Notes: generated by a model not told the origin, from the sequence alone. Shown: positions 53,365 through 64,000, numbered from the stretch's first letter. The stretch: DNA of 64,000 nt from Nipponacmea schrenckii (GCA_030562195.1 CM060202.1:32478599-32542598), one strand, 5' to 3'. Made by a program: numbers and translations.

Positions 53365-54270
53365 CAATTTAAATTAGATGATAGTAAATCAGATTATATC
53401 GTTGGGCATCTAAACATTCATTATTTAGTTACTGAGGAAAACAATAAACTTGATGAAGTGCGAGGTGTAATTCTAACAGATGTTAACAATATTAGTATAA
53501 TGTCATTTTGTGAAACCTTTCTTGATGAGACTAGTGATGATTATATTAAAATTAATGGATATAAATTTGAAAGGAGAGACCGTCCTAATCAACGAGGTGG
53601 AGGTCAGATAATTTATTTAAAAAATTGTATTAATTATGAAAGACTTACTAATTTTGAAAACTGAAATCTAGAATGTATATGTTTAAAAAATTTTCCCCCC
53701 AAATTTACAAAACCTTTTATAATAATAACTGTATATAAATCTCCTAAAGCTTTAGTAGCTTGGTTTGAACTTTTTGAAAACTTAATGCATAATAGCTCAT
53801 CATTTTATTTCTTACCTATTTATATTATAGGAGATTTCAATATTAATTATAATTTACCTTTACCTTCCCAATGGGAAGAAATAATAAGTACTTATAATCT
53901 GTCACAGTTAATAGATAAACCAACTCGAATTACTGATTCCTCCTCTACATTAATAGACCACTTGTATACAAATACACCATTATCTGTTAAAGATGTTCAA
54001 GTTCCCATTTACGGTCTAAGTGATCATTACTCAATTATCTATTCCTTAAATGTCTTGCCCGAATCTCATACTAAAAATCACATTATAATTGAATATAGAA
54101 ATTTTAAACACTTTAATGAAAATGACTTTCTTATTGAACTCAGCCGACAACCATTTCATCATATTGAAAGTTTAGATGATCCAAATATTGCTCTACAAAC
54201 CTTTTATGATATTTTCCTAAATGATTTTAATAAACATGCTCCGAAAAAGAAAAAATGTGCCAAGTTTTAA
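53365..54270 (+). pseudogene. LINE endonuclease domain
   Basis: Motifs: VGHLNIHYLV (Asn), IMSFCETFLDE (catalytic Glu), PIYIIGDFNINY (GDFN) and VPIYGLSDHYSIIYSL (SDH) spread over two open pieces (53185-53664 and 53785-54270) separated by a TGA and a frame change near 53663. The first piece starts in array sequence, so only the part after 53370 is LINE. Confidence 0.8.
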
Positions 54271-54721
54271 TATACAACCTCGTTGGTTTAATAACGAAGT
54301 GAAAGAAGCTCGACGAAACCGTGACAAATTTAAGAAGGTAATACAAAAGCATACAAGATTTGGAGAAATAAAACAAAAAGCTTATCAATGAGGCGAAAAG
54401 TAATTTTATTAAAGATGCAGTTGATAACAAAAAAGACAGTTATAAAATTTGGCGTTACTTCAAAAATTTACAAGGAAAATCAAATGATACCCCTTTTCCA
54501 GATTCTTAAGAATTTGACTCAACTAGTACTTCAAATTTAAATGAAATAGCAGATATAATGAATGATTACTTCACAAATATAACTGACTCCATTAAACCAG
54601 TATATAAACCTTTATCCAACACTAGCAAACTCAACAGTTAGTCCACGAAAAGTTTCCACAAAATGATTACTTACAACTGCCATTTATCTCCATTGTAACT
54701 GTTTTCAATTATTTAAAAAAG

Positions 54722-56090
54722 TTGGATGTATCCAAGTCAACAGGCCTTGATGAATTAGGGCCTAGTATTTTAAAATTATCTGCTGAATATATTGCTGCTC
54801 CTTTAACGTATATTATAAATCTATGTATATCTAAAAATGTCTTCCCTGAAAAACTTAAAAGTGCTAAGATTTTACCCATTCACAAGAAAGATTCTAGAAA
54901 AATTCCGTCTAATTACAGACCAATATCGATTCTCCCAATCATATCTAAAATATTTGAAAGACATATTGCCAGTAACATTAAAGATTTTTTCACTAAACAT
55001 GAACTTTTCTATAAATTCCAATCAGGCTTTCGCCAAAATCACTCTTGCTGTACAGCCTTGCTCAGGATAACCGACGCTTGGCTCGAAGCATTAGATACAG
55101 GTAACATGACAGGTGTAGTTTACCTAGATTTCAGCAAAGCGTTTGGTTTAATAGACCACAATTTAATAATTGAAAAACTAGCTCTATATAAATTTCATCC
55201 CGATTTTATTGTTTTAATGCAAAATTATTTAATTGATAGAAAACAGAAAGTAATTTTTGGTAACATTCAGTCAAAAGAAACAACTGTTAAATGTGGCGTT
55301 CCACAAGGTTCTATTTTAGGACCTATTCTATTCCTTATTTTTATTAACGACCTTCCATTATTTGTTAACCATTCAACCACAGAAATTTTTGCTGATGACA
55401 CAACCGTTCATTATTCTAATACAGATATTAATCTTATTGAACAATCATTACAAGAAGATCATAGTGGATTGGTGTCCAAATAATGGCATGGTTTTAAATT
55501 CAAATAAAACGAAATCTATGTTGGTAAGAAATCATGCTGATCCCAATACACTGTCATTAAGCTTCAATTCACAAGCAATCGATAATGTCTCCAAGACAAC
55601 CCTTCTTGGCATTACGGTTGATGATCATTTAGACTGGGAACAACACCTTAAAAAATTACATGAAAGCTTAGCTTCAAAGATCTTTCTCCTTAGTAGAATC
55701 AAAAAACATTTACCAACTGAGACTCGCATTTTATTTTTTAATAATTATATATTGTCCGTAATGGATTATTGTAATATTGTGTGGGGTAATGCATTCCCCA
55801 GTAAGCTTGATGGTATCCTAAAACTTCAAAAACGTGCGGCAAGGAGTATCCTAGACGCAAACTATGATACAAGCCCGGCAGACTTGTTTTCTCAATTAAA
55901 TTGGCTCACTATCTATGAACTAATTAAATACAACACTGGGATTCTGACATACAAAATTATGACCGATATTTGTCCAGATTATTTTAAAAATTATTTTACT
56001 CTAAAATGTACTGTTTCTACAACAAATCTCTGTCTTCGCTCTGAATCGGATAAAAACTGTATTTACCAAAATGTGAACTTCGTGCTATGA
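54722..56090 (+). pseudogene. LINE reverse transcriptase and C-terminal domain
   Basis: RT motifs: STGLDELGPSILK, NYRPISILPIISKIFE, FQSGFRQNHSCCTALLRI, YLDFSKAFGLIDHN (the usual AFD is AFG here), CGVPQGSILGPILFLIFIND and IFADDTTVHY (catalytic Asp pair). After a frameshift near 55480 the frame continues WCPNNGMVLNSNKTKSMLV and SVMDYCNIVWGNAFPSKLDG to about 56090. Defective copy. Confidence 0.85.
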
Positions 56091-56290
56091 CAAGGACCTT
56101 TAAATACACAGCAAGCTTACTGTGGAATTCGTTACCTCTTACTTTATGGTCATCGTCATCACTTTATTTATATAAAAATAGGCTAAAGACAGAATTAAAG
56201 AAGGACTGATTTTAACATACTAACTTTTTCAAATAATTCTATTGTACTTTCATTATTTTTGTACAAATGTATTATACGTGCTTCATGAAA

Positions 56291-59265
56291 AATATTGTCT
56301 GCATGCCTTTTCATTATTTCTAGAATCATTGTCTGTGGATGTTCCTGGTTCACCATTTCTAGAATTATTGTCTATGGATATTTCTGGTTCACTATTTCTA
56401 GAATTATTGTCTGTGGATGTAACTGGTGCACCTTTCTAGAATTATTGTCTGTGGATGTTACTGGTTCACCATTTCTAGAATTATTGTCTATGGATGTTAC
56501 TGGTTTACCATTTCTAGAATTATTGTCTGTGGATGTTACTGGTTCACTATTTCTAGAATTATTGTCTCTGGATGTTACTGGTTCACTATTTCTAGAATTA
56601 TTGTCTCTGGATGTTACTGGTTCACTATTTCTAGAATTATTGTCTCTGGATGTTCCTGGTTTACCATTTCTAGAATTATTGTCTGTGGATGTTCCTGGTT
56701 TACTATTTTTAGAATTATTGTCTGTGGATGTTGCTGGTTCACCATTTCTAGAATTATTGTCTGTGGATGTTACTGGTTCACCATTTCTAGAATTATTGTC
56801 TGTGGATGTTACTGGTGCACCATTTCTAGAATTATTGTCTGTGGATGTTCCTGGTTCACCATTTCTAGAATTATTGTCTTGATGTTTCTGGTTCACCATT
56901 TCTAGAATTATTGTCTGTGTATATTACTGGTGCACCATCTTTAAAATTATTGTCTATTGATGTTTCTGGTTTACCATTTCTAGAATTATTGTCTGTGGAT
57001 GATCCTGGTTCACCATTTCTAGAATTATTGTCTATGGATGTTGCTGGTTCACCATTTCTAGAATTATTGTCTATGGATGTTCCTGGTTCACCATTTCTAG
57101 AATAATTGTCTATGGAGGTTGCTGGTTCACCATGTCTAGAATTATTGTCTGTGGATGATCCTGGTTCACCATTTCTAGAATTATTGTCTGTGGATGTTAC
57201 TGGTGCACCATTTCTAGAATTATTGTCTGTAGATGTTACTGGTGCACCATTTCTAGAATTATTGTCTATGGATGATCCTGGTGCAACATTTCTAGAATTA
57301 TTGTCTGTGGATGTTACTGGTTCACCATTTCTAGAATTATTGTCTGTAGATGTTACTGGTTCACCATTTCTAGAATTATTGTCTGTGGATGATCCTGGTT
57401 CATCATTTCTAGAATTATTGTCTTTGGATGTTACTGGTTTACCATTTCTAGAATTATTGTCTCTGGATGTTGCTGGTTCACCATTCCGAGAAATATTGTC
57501 TATGGATGTTCCTGGTTCACCATTTCTAGAATTATTGTCTGTGGATGTTACTGGTTCACCATTTCTATAATTATTGTCTATGGATGTTCCTGGTTCACCA
57601 TTTCTAGAATTATTGTCTGTGGATGATCCTGGTTCATCATTTCTAGAACTATTGTCTGTTGATGTTGCTGGTTCACCATTTCTAGAATAATTGTCTATGG
57701 AGGTTGCTGGTTCACCATGTCTAGAATAATTGTCTATGGAGGTTGCTGGTTCACCATTTCTAGAATTATTGTCTATGGAGGTTGCTGGTTCACCATTTCT
57801 AGAAATATTGTCTATGTATGTTGCTGGTGCATCATTTGTCTATGTATGTTTCTGGTTCACCATTTCTTGAATTATTGTCTGTGGATGTTCCTGGCACACC
57901 ATTTCTAAAATTATTGTCTATTGATGTTTCTGGTTCACCATTTCTAGAATTATTGTCTGCGGATATTTGTGCTTCACCATTTCTAGAATTATTGTCTGTG
58001 GATGATCCTGGTGCAACATTTCTAGAATTATTGTCTCGAGCTGATCCTGGTTCACCATTTTTAGAATTATTGTCTGTGAATGTTCCTGGTTCACCATTTC
58101 TAGAATTATTGTCTATGGAGGTTGCTGGTTCACCATTTCTAGAATTATTGTCTATGGATGTTACTGGTGCACCATTTCTATAATAATTGTCTATGGATGT
58201 TCCTGGTTCACCATTTCTAGAATTATTGTCTGTGGATGTTCCTGGTTCACCATTTCTAGAATTATTGTCTGTGGATGTTCCTGGTTCACCATTTCTAGAA
58301 TTATTGTCTATGGATGATCCTGGTGCAACATTTCTAGAATTATTGTCTGTGGATGTTACTGGTTCACCATTTCTAGAATTATTGTCTGTAGATGTTACTG
58401 GTTCACCATTTCTAGAATTATTGTCTGTGGATGATCCTGGTTCATCATTTCTAGAATTATTGTCTTTGGATGTTACTGGTTTACCATTTCTAGAATTATT
58501 GTCTCTGGATGTTGCTGGTTCACCATTCCGAGAAATATTGTCTATGGATGTTCCTGGTTCACCATTTCTAGAATTATTGTCTGTGGATGTTCCTGGTTCA
58601 CCATTTCTAGAATTATTGTCTATGGATGTTCCTGGTTCACCATTTCTAGAATTATTGTCTGTGGATGATCCTGGTTCATCATTTCTAGAACTATTGTCTG
58701 TTGATGTTGCTGGTTTACCATTTCTAGAATAATTGTCTATGGAGGTTGCTGGTTCACCATGTCTAGAATAATTGTCTATGGAGGTGCTGGTTCACCATTT
58801 CTAGAATTATTGTCTATGGAGGTTGCTGGTTCACCATTTCTAGAAATATTGTCTATGTATGTTGCTGGTTCACCATTTCCAGAATTATTGTCTATGTATG
58901 TTGCTGGTTCACCATTTCCAGAATTATTGTCTATGGATGTTGCTGGTTCACCATTTCTAGAATAATTGTCTATGGAGGTTGCTGGTTCACCATTTCTAGA
59001 GTTATTGTCTAAGTATGTTGCTGGTTCACCATTTCCAGAATTATTGTCTATGGATATTGCTGGTTCACCATTCCTAGAATGATTGTCTGTGAATGTTACT
59101 GGTTCACCATTTTTAGAATTATTGTCTCTAGATGTTACTGGTGCACCATTACTAGAATTATTCTCTCTGGATGTTATTGGTGCACCATTTCTAGAATTAT
59201 TGTTTCTAGATGTTCCCGGTTCATGGATTCCAGAATTGTTGTCTTCATCAAATATATACCTTCAT
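56291..59265 (-). pseudogene. Receptor tail array exon, 5' part, right arm
   Basis: About 75 units of 39 bp. The exon begins at an acceptor CTGATTACAG (59266-59275) with GAAGGTATATATTTGATGAAG, identical to the left-arm exon start, and encodes GTSTDNNSRNGEP-type units. Units from about 57260 to 57640 and from 58300 to 58700 are near-identical, showing block duplication of about 1.06 kb within the array. Frame-breaking losses are at about 56430 (2 nt), 56878 (2 nt), 57832 (11 nt) and 58780 (1 nt). With 52566-53358 it forms one exon of about 3.7 kb before LINE insertion. Confidence 0.7.
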
Positions 59266-59716
59266 CTGTAATCAGAAACAATTATAATCGATAAATTCTT
59301 GATCGATATGTGATTACGGAAAGGAAGCATTTGAGCATTTATTTTGAAACTGTACATCTATTTAACCCTTTCCAAAGATATGTTAATATTTTTGTAAATA
59401 ACTTTCTCTGTACCTGCTTTCACTAAAATACCGATCTTTCTAAACACCAATCCTAATTTCACTCCCTTTATCTTTAACTTCATGTTTACTGTCTGGTACA
59501 ATAGGAATTGATATACTGATTTTATTAAAAATGTTAAAATGAGTATTAATAGTTTTAATACGCTTTTAATTTGTTCAGTTACGGTATATAATTCGTTTTG
59601 TGTTTGGAGCTCGACTTTGTACACCGCTTATGTGAGTCAATGAATTTTCGTTTCTTTGCCCAGCATGGTCGATAGAATATTTCTTTTATTTTCGTAATTG
59701 ACAATCTAGTTAAATA
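59266..59716. other. Spacer between receptor array and DIRS, right arm
   Basis: Reverse copy of 13775-14272. Probably intron plus DIRS 5' region. No ATG-initiated gene. Confidence 0.6.
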
Positions 59717-60600
59717 ATGGCAGACCAAAGGCAACAACGTCAGGAAAATCTAAAGCAATTTTTATACTCTTTTGATGGGAAGGAAGATATGGCAAGCCTT
59801 CCATTTCCAGATGCACTGGGCCTTGCATTAGGTTCTGGGCCTAGTCGTGATGGTAAAACTACACCTGTTCAAGACAAGAAGTCTTTACAAACCAAGCTGT
59901 CAGAGTTAAGATCTAGTTGGTCGGAAAAATCAACAAGGGCCTATGGCAGGTCTAAAACAGGAGACACACTCCAGTCTCAGTACGCCAGTTTTAGTTGAGA
60001 TGCCACGGACCTGGTACCACCCAACAATTCCATCCACAAGTATCCACTAACCAATACACAACAGAAAATCAGCATGAATTACAAATTCTAAGAAAAGAGG
60101 TGACACAGATGAAAATAATGGTGGTCAAATTGAAGCTGGAAAGAGAGGCGGGCAACCTAAAGAGGGACATATTGGAATTAAGTTCAAATCATCCAGATGC
60201 ATCTAGCCTAAATATTCCTGAAGAACAAGATGTTCAGCCTCCAGCTAATGCTAGAGTGGGTAAAGCTAAACAAATAAAAGACTTTAAATGGACTAACCCA
60301 TTCGACATTATTGAAGACAGTGATTTGATAGATTTGGGTCAAGGGACAAAACTCCAACTTGGAACTAGACGCCAATCTTTAGCCAAAGTAACTCTTGAAC
60401 ACTGGGCTTACGCCAGCATACAGATATTCTCTCTCTTACCAGAACAAAATGGTTACCTTCAGTATATGCAGTCAGTCTTTCGTTTGGCAGCCAATCATGT
60501 CTGGCAATCGGTGCTTCTTGATAAAGAATACATGGAAAGGCAGGCAACTGAGCATTTTTCTTGGGGTACACCATTAGCAGAGTTAAGGAATTTTCATTAA
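59717..60600 (+). pseudogene. DIRS gag-like protein, right copy
   Basis: ATG at 59717 (MADQRQQRQENLKQFLYSFD) reads 93 residues to a TGA at 59996. Similarity continues in the next frame with NQHELQILRKEVTQMKIMVV and KLKLEREAGNLKRDILEL, a clear coiled coil, then LGTRRQSLAKVTLEHWAYAS and LAELRNFH, stop at 60600. One frameshift separates the halves. Compared with the left copy, the SFDGKEDMASLPFPDALGLA region is intact here. Confidence 0.7.
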
Positions 60601-60642
60601 ATATCCGAGCAAACTGATGCTACCACCACAGCCTTAAAGGAC

Positions 60643-60936
60643 TTGGATAAGGGTAATTCGAATGTTGAGAATCGTCGCAAAGGCCCGTTCATGCCAGATG
60701 GTCGGGAAATCTGTCGGAGGTATAATTCATCAGGTTGCTGTATTCGAAGTGACACAAGATGCAGGTTTGCTCACAACTGCACGATTTGTTATAGTACGGG
60801 TCACGGAGCATCACGCCACAATACAAATAGCAAGAATTCAAATTTTGTAAATACTTCAAATTTGTCGAATTCTTCAACGCCTTATAATCAATCAAAAAAC
60901 TCTTCAGATCAGACACAGTCAAATCCTCTGACGTAA
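60643..60936 (+). CDS. DIRS zinc-finger segment, right copy
   Basis: Open piece with EICRRYNSSGCCIRSDTRCR then FAHNCTICYSTGHGASRH: a Cys/His cluster (C-x-x-x-x-x-x-x-x-C-C ... C-x4-H-x-C-x2-C-x5-H) of the DIRS/Ngaro gag type, and an Asn/Ser-rich tail. It follows gag after a TAA and 40 bp. Confidence 0.7.
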   Translation: MDKGNSNVENRRKGPFMPDGREICRRYNSSGCCIRSDTRCRFAHNCTICYSTGHGASRHNTNSKNSNFVNTSNLSNSSTPYNQSKNSSDQTQSNPLT

Positions 60937-60974
60937 CTTATAGGCCTAATGCATGCTTGAGTTAAATTATATTG

Positions 60975-61313
60975 CGGTGTGATTGATTAACATAAAACAT
61001 AAACATAAAAACATAAAACTTGACGTCATCAAAACATGTCTCATTAAAAATTATGATTGGCAATATTACACACTCAAAAACGAAACTGAACCCTGAAAGA
61101 AGAATCTAATTGTGGTTTTGACTATCTGTTTGTAAGTCGGGTAGGCTACAGTTAATAAAATCTCTGTTAAGTGTTTATCGTTTTATTCTAGAAAACCGAA
61201 GTGATAAAGATGTACGTAGCTCAGATTGGGGATTCCCATGACTAAATATAGTTACCAAATGGGAAAATCTTTTATGTTTTTATGTTTATGTTTTATGTTA
61301 ATCAATCACACCG
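60975..61313. mobile_element. 339-bp MITE in the right DIRS copy
   Basis: Perfect 44-bp terminal inverted repeats (60975-61018 and 61270-61313; outer end CGGTGTGATTGATTAACATA). The left DIRS copy has the uninterrupted site (GAGTTAAATTATCTTGC in reverse at 12510-12530), and ATTAT is duplicated on both sides here. Confidence 0.9.
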
Positions 61314-61499
61314 ATTATCTTGCTTGGGCGTCCCTGCTACCAACTCGGTACTTTGACCGTGAATTTTTACTCAATGTTATTTTAAACGATTTTAGAATTA
61401 CTGATATTGAATGAAATGTTGATAGTGTGTGTGTTAAAAATCATAAATCAGCGGAAATTCATCATAAATTGGTCGAAGAGCAAATTATTGAGGAATTAG

Positions 61500-61936
61500 A
61501 GCACAATAACTAGAGAATTTGTACAGATAAGCCTAAAATAATATCGGCATTGGGTGCTATACCTAAATCTTTAGAAAAAGTGAGACTTATACATGACGCC
61601 AGTTTACCCATAGGTAGTAGTTTAAATTCCCTGGTTATTGATAAATCGTGTAAATATATGGATTTGGATACAGCATGTAAACTAATTCAAAAGGGTGATT
61701 GGCTAGCAAAAGTGGATTTGTCATCAGCGTTTAGAAGTGTTCCAATTCGTAAATCAGATCAGCGGCTTACAGGCCTTCGTCGGGCTATAATTGTGATACA
61801 ATTTTTTGTGATACTAAACTGCCTTTTGGATGTGCGAAATCTCCACAAATTTTTCAAAGGTTGAGTAGTGCAGTGTGTAGAATGACGAAGGTGTTATATG
61901 ATATTACGGTCATTGCATATCTAGACGATTTCTTAA
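61500..61936 (+). pseudogene. DIRS reverse transcriptase, right copy
   Basis: KVRLIHDASLPIGSSLNSLV, LAKVDLSSAFRSVPIRKSD (motif A), then in a second frame KLPFGCAKSPQIFQRLSSA-type sequence and ITVIAYLDDFL (motif C) immediately before the insertion at 61937. It contains a frame break near 61780. Confidence 0.8.
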
Positions 61937-62395
61937 AGGGGCCCAGGTTTTATTTGTTTCGGACAATCATCCGACAGCCTCAAACACATGAAATCTTTTG
62001 CTTAGCTAATCAGAAATAGTCTACAGAGCTTACCTTTGAAATTTGAGCCTTCAAATTCATGTGTATCCATAATTATCCGTGTTTGAAAAATCATAACGTC
62101 TTAAGAAATTACGAACGTCCCGCCATATTGGAAAACGGTTCGTCTTGATAATCAAAGAGTTATCTATATAAATAGACTACAACGCATTTTCAATTGTAGA
62201 CTTTGTCAACAGGACCCACAATTTTTTTCTGGAGACCAGCCGCGTACAGCACGGAAAAAAAATGAAAAGTGAAATTTTTTGTTTGAGGTGTATTTCAAGG
62301 TATTTTGCGATTTTCTTAGAGCTTGAGTATTTCTGAGGACTGTTTAAATGTAACAAAGGCCCAAAACGACCCCTAAAAATCGAGCCTGGGCCCCT
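61937..62395. mobile_element. 459-bp MITE with TTAA target duplication
   Basis: 11-bp perfect termini AGGGGCCCAGG (61937-61947) and reverse (62385-62395), flanked on both sides by TTAA (61933-61936, 62396-62399), the piggyBac-type target. It splits the RT just after the YLDDF motif. The left copy reads straight through (GATTTCTTGATTACTGCACC). Confidence 0.85.
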
Positions 62396-62429
62396 TTAAT
62401 ATGGCACCTACATTTGAAAGGTGTAATTA

Positions 62430-63117
62430 TGCTTTGTTACAATTAATTTCTTAATTACGTTCCCTTGGTTTTCGTATTAATTGGAAGAAAGTTGAGGGTC
62501 CAAATCAAATCTTAATTTTTCTGGGAGTGTCTATAAATACCAATGACTTAACTTTAAATCTACCTGAAGGCAAACTGTGTGCATTTAAAAGCATTCTTGA
62601 GGAATTCAGAGCACGTCAACGAGCTTCAAAAAGGCAGTTAGAAACGTTAATCGGTCAACTCAATTGGGTCAGTCGTGTAGTGCAAGGTGTGCGCACCTTT
62701 TTGCGCAGAATTATAGATTTGAACATAACTTTGAAGTTTCGTAATCATAAAGTTCGACTTTCACCTGAGTTCCACTTGGATATTGACTGGTTGATTAAGA
62801 GCATCGTTGCGATGAATGGGGCGGTGTCATTTCTCGATACTAGACCTGTGACGTCAATTAAGACAAACGCATGTAATAAAGGAGGTGCCGGTACATTCGA
62901 GGGTGATTTTTATTATGTCAACTGGGAACTCGACTTTCCGGAAAGTGACTTGGTGAATAAACATATCAATATCAAAGAGACTTTGGCTATAGTTATAGCC
63001 TTATATAGATGGGCACCTGCTCTATCAAACAAACAAGTTGTGGTGTCCACAGACAATATGACGAGTAAATCTATATTAAATAAGGGTACCAGTAAAGATA
63101 AACTAGTAATGATATAG
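62430..63117 (+). CDS. DIRS RT thumb/connection and RNase H, right copy
   Basis: Begins after RWKKVEGPNQILIFLGVSI-type sequence. The 196-residue open frame has LIGQLNWVSRVVQGVRTFLR (connection), TSIKTNACNKGGAGTFEGDF (first RNase H motif, with Asn where Asp is usual), HINIKETLAIVIALYRW (Glu motif) and VVVSTDNMTSKSILNKG (third motif, Asp present). The first-motif Asp-to-Asn change suggests the RNase H would be inactive. Confidence 0.8.
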
Positions 63118-63169
63118 TTAAGACAATTATTGCGTGGCAAATAAAATTTGTCACGCTTTGTTTTCGTTC

Positions 63170-63172
<3 letters not shown>

Positions 63173-63233
<61 letters not shown>
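63173..63233. repeat. Poly-T run of about 60 bases
   Basis: Homopolymer just past the DIRS breakpoint. It could be the reverse of a poly-A tail of a retroposed sequence on the minus strand, or an assembly/sequencing artefact. Confidence 0.9.
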
Positions 63234-63234
<1 letters not shown>

Positions 63235-63239
63235 GGAAG

Positions 63240-64000
63240 CTCGCTAGCCCAAACGGAAAAAGATAGACTATTCCTGTTTTCACCAATGGTCTTTATATGG
63301 GCTGGAATCAAAATTGAATGTCTAACATGAAATTTTCGCTAACCCGAAAGTGGCTAATTGCATAATATGCAAATAAGATTTCAAGCTAGCTCGGGCCCTA
63401 ATAGTCGCATCGGTCTGAAATTTACAGGATATAGATAGATAGGCAGCGCAATTAAAACTACATCATCAAAATTTTTTGATCACTTCCGGTTTGGGCGTGG
63501 GGACTTCCGGTTTTTTCGTCTCATGTCGGGCGACCCTGCTTCCCATGTAATTCAAGATTCTAAACAAAAACAGTATATTTTAGCTACACTAAATGATTTT
63601 AATCCCCTGAGATGCAGAAAAATTAAATTGAATGTTGCGCATGCGCAGTTTTCAAAAATAGCAAATTTTCTTAAAAATTTAATAAGTCCGCCAATTATTA
63701 ACCGATTTTTATGATTTTGGTGTCTATCGAAACCTTGATATTTTATCTAAAAAATGTTGGGAACAGAATTTTGATTTTCGAATTTGAATTTTTTTTATGC
63801 CCGTTCGAATTTTTCGAAAATTTAAAACTCTATATCTCGTGACCTTGACCTTCAATGACCTTGACATTTGAGATGTAGAATGTCCTTGACCTCAGCTGTC
63901 TATAGATGTGCTGATATTGCATGACAAATATTAACTTCCGGTTTTATAGCCCACCGAAATCTGACTATTTTGCAATTTTGGACGGTTATGTTACACTTTC
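63240..64000. other. Uncharacterised repeat-like DNA
   Basis: No gene. ACTTCCGGTTT motifs and a GTGACCTTGACCTTCAATGA/CCTTGACATT block resemble the CCGGAAGT- and TGACCTT-rich repeat DNA at 20-27 kb, so it may belong to the same repeat superfamily. Confidence 0.5.

Larger units (their letters stand above)
53359..56290 (+). mobile_element. 5'-truncated CR1/L2-like LINE inserted in the receptor array
   Basis: It begins directly after ATTTCTAG of an array unit and is followed by ATTTCTAG where the array resumes, consistent with a target duplication (though the motif is part of every unit). It contains endonuclease and RT domains and a C-terminal domain, with frame breaks near 53663, 54270 and 55480. 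No ORF1. Confidence 0.8.
59717..63139 (+). mobile_element. DIRS-like retrotransposon, right copy (lacks recombinase)
   Basis: Plus-strand order: gag, zinc finger, RT, RNase H. Similarity to the left copy ends at about 63139 (GACAATTATT), so the tyrosine recombinase is missing. Two small inverted-repeat elements were inserted after the arms diverged (60975-61313 and 61937-62395). It retains the RT/RNase H connection that the left copy has lost, so the two copies are complementarily damaged. Confidence 0.85.

Noticed and set aside
62913..63311. Poly-Lys or poly-Phe ORFs over 63173-63233
   Set aside because: Artefact of a homopolymer run.
63830..63900. Nuclear-receptor response element cluster (TGACCT/AGGTCA half sites)
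   Set aside because: GACCTTGACC-type words recur throughout repeat DNA in this window and are better explained as part of a repeat family.

Overview
The window is AT-rich eukaryotic DNA. It has intron-split exons with GT/AG borders, many retrotransposon families, minisatellites and two 500-base assembly gaps (9120-9619 and 47076-47575). The mix of TEs (CR1/L2-like LINEs with an SGNH-esterase ORF1, DIRS-like tyrosine-recombinase elements, Penelope-like GIY-YIG elements, a hAT element) and an expanded immunoglobulin-superfamily (IgSF) receptor family suggests a lophotrochozoan animal, most likely a mollusc. That assignment is inference. No bacterial genes, rRNA, tRNA or CRISPR were seen.

The main content is a cluster of related IgSF receptor genes. 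The best-preserved one lies centrally on the minus strand (44634 down to 38806). It has three Ig-like domain exons, a transmembrane exon, a 13-residue lysine-rich juxtamembrane exon, and two tail exons with Tyr-x-x-(Ile/Leu/Met) motifs embedded in a 13-residue tandem repeat (consensus GTSTDNNSRNGEP, 39 bp per unit). All internal exons from Ig1 to the Lys-rich exon are phase 1-1. No signal-peptide exon was found. Two more copies of the tail region flank it in opposite orientation: array exon 14273-16196 plus last exon 16506-16679 on the plus strand, and array exon 59265-52566 (split by a LINE) plus last exon 52359-52186 on the minus strand. Each last exon encodes the same 57-residue C-terminus with two ITIM-type motifs (IIYAQL and VVYSTI).

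These two outer copies are arms of a large inverted duplication: roughly 10.4-18.2 kb plus 30.7-35.2 kb on the left, against 47.6-63.1 kb in reverse on the right. The left arm is interrupted by a Penelope-like element that itself carries an 11.5-kb hAT element. The hAT element has an 8-bp target duplication and further nested repeats, including a 2.8-kb palindrome. Each arm carries a differently damaged DIRS-like element next to the array. Small inverted-repeat elements can be timed because the other arm often preserves the empty site.

Layout: 0-0.3 kb LINE 3' end; 1.2-2.1 kb 57-bp array; 2.5-3.1 kb three Lys-rich exon copies; 4.2-8.0 kb CR1-like LINE; 8.0-9.1 kb duplications and (TA)n; 10.4-13.8 kb DIRS; 14.3-16.7 kb receptor tail; 18.4-30.65 kb PLE/hAT nest; 30.65-35.2 kb satellite-rich inner arm with two Ig1 exon fragments; 35.2-47 kb central unique region with the receptor gene, a chimeric LINE/PLE remnant and a 1-kb TIR element; 47.6-52.2 kb right inner arm; 52.2-59.3 kb receptor tail with LINE insertion; 59.7-63.1 kb DIRS; 63.2-64 kb poly-T and uncharacterised repeat DNA.
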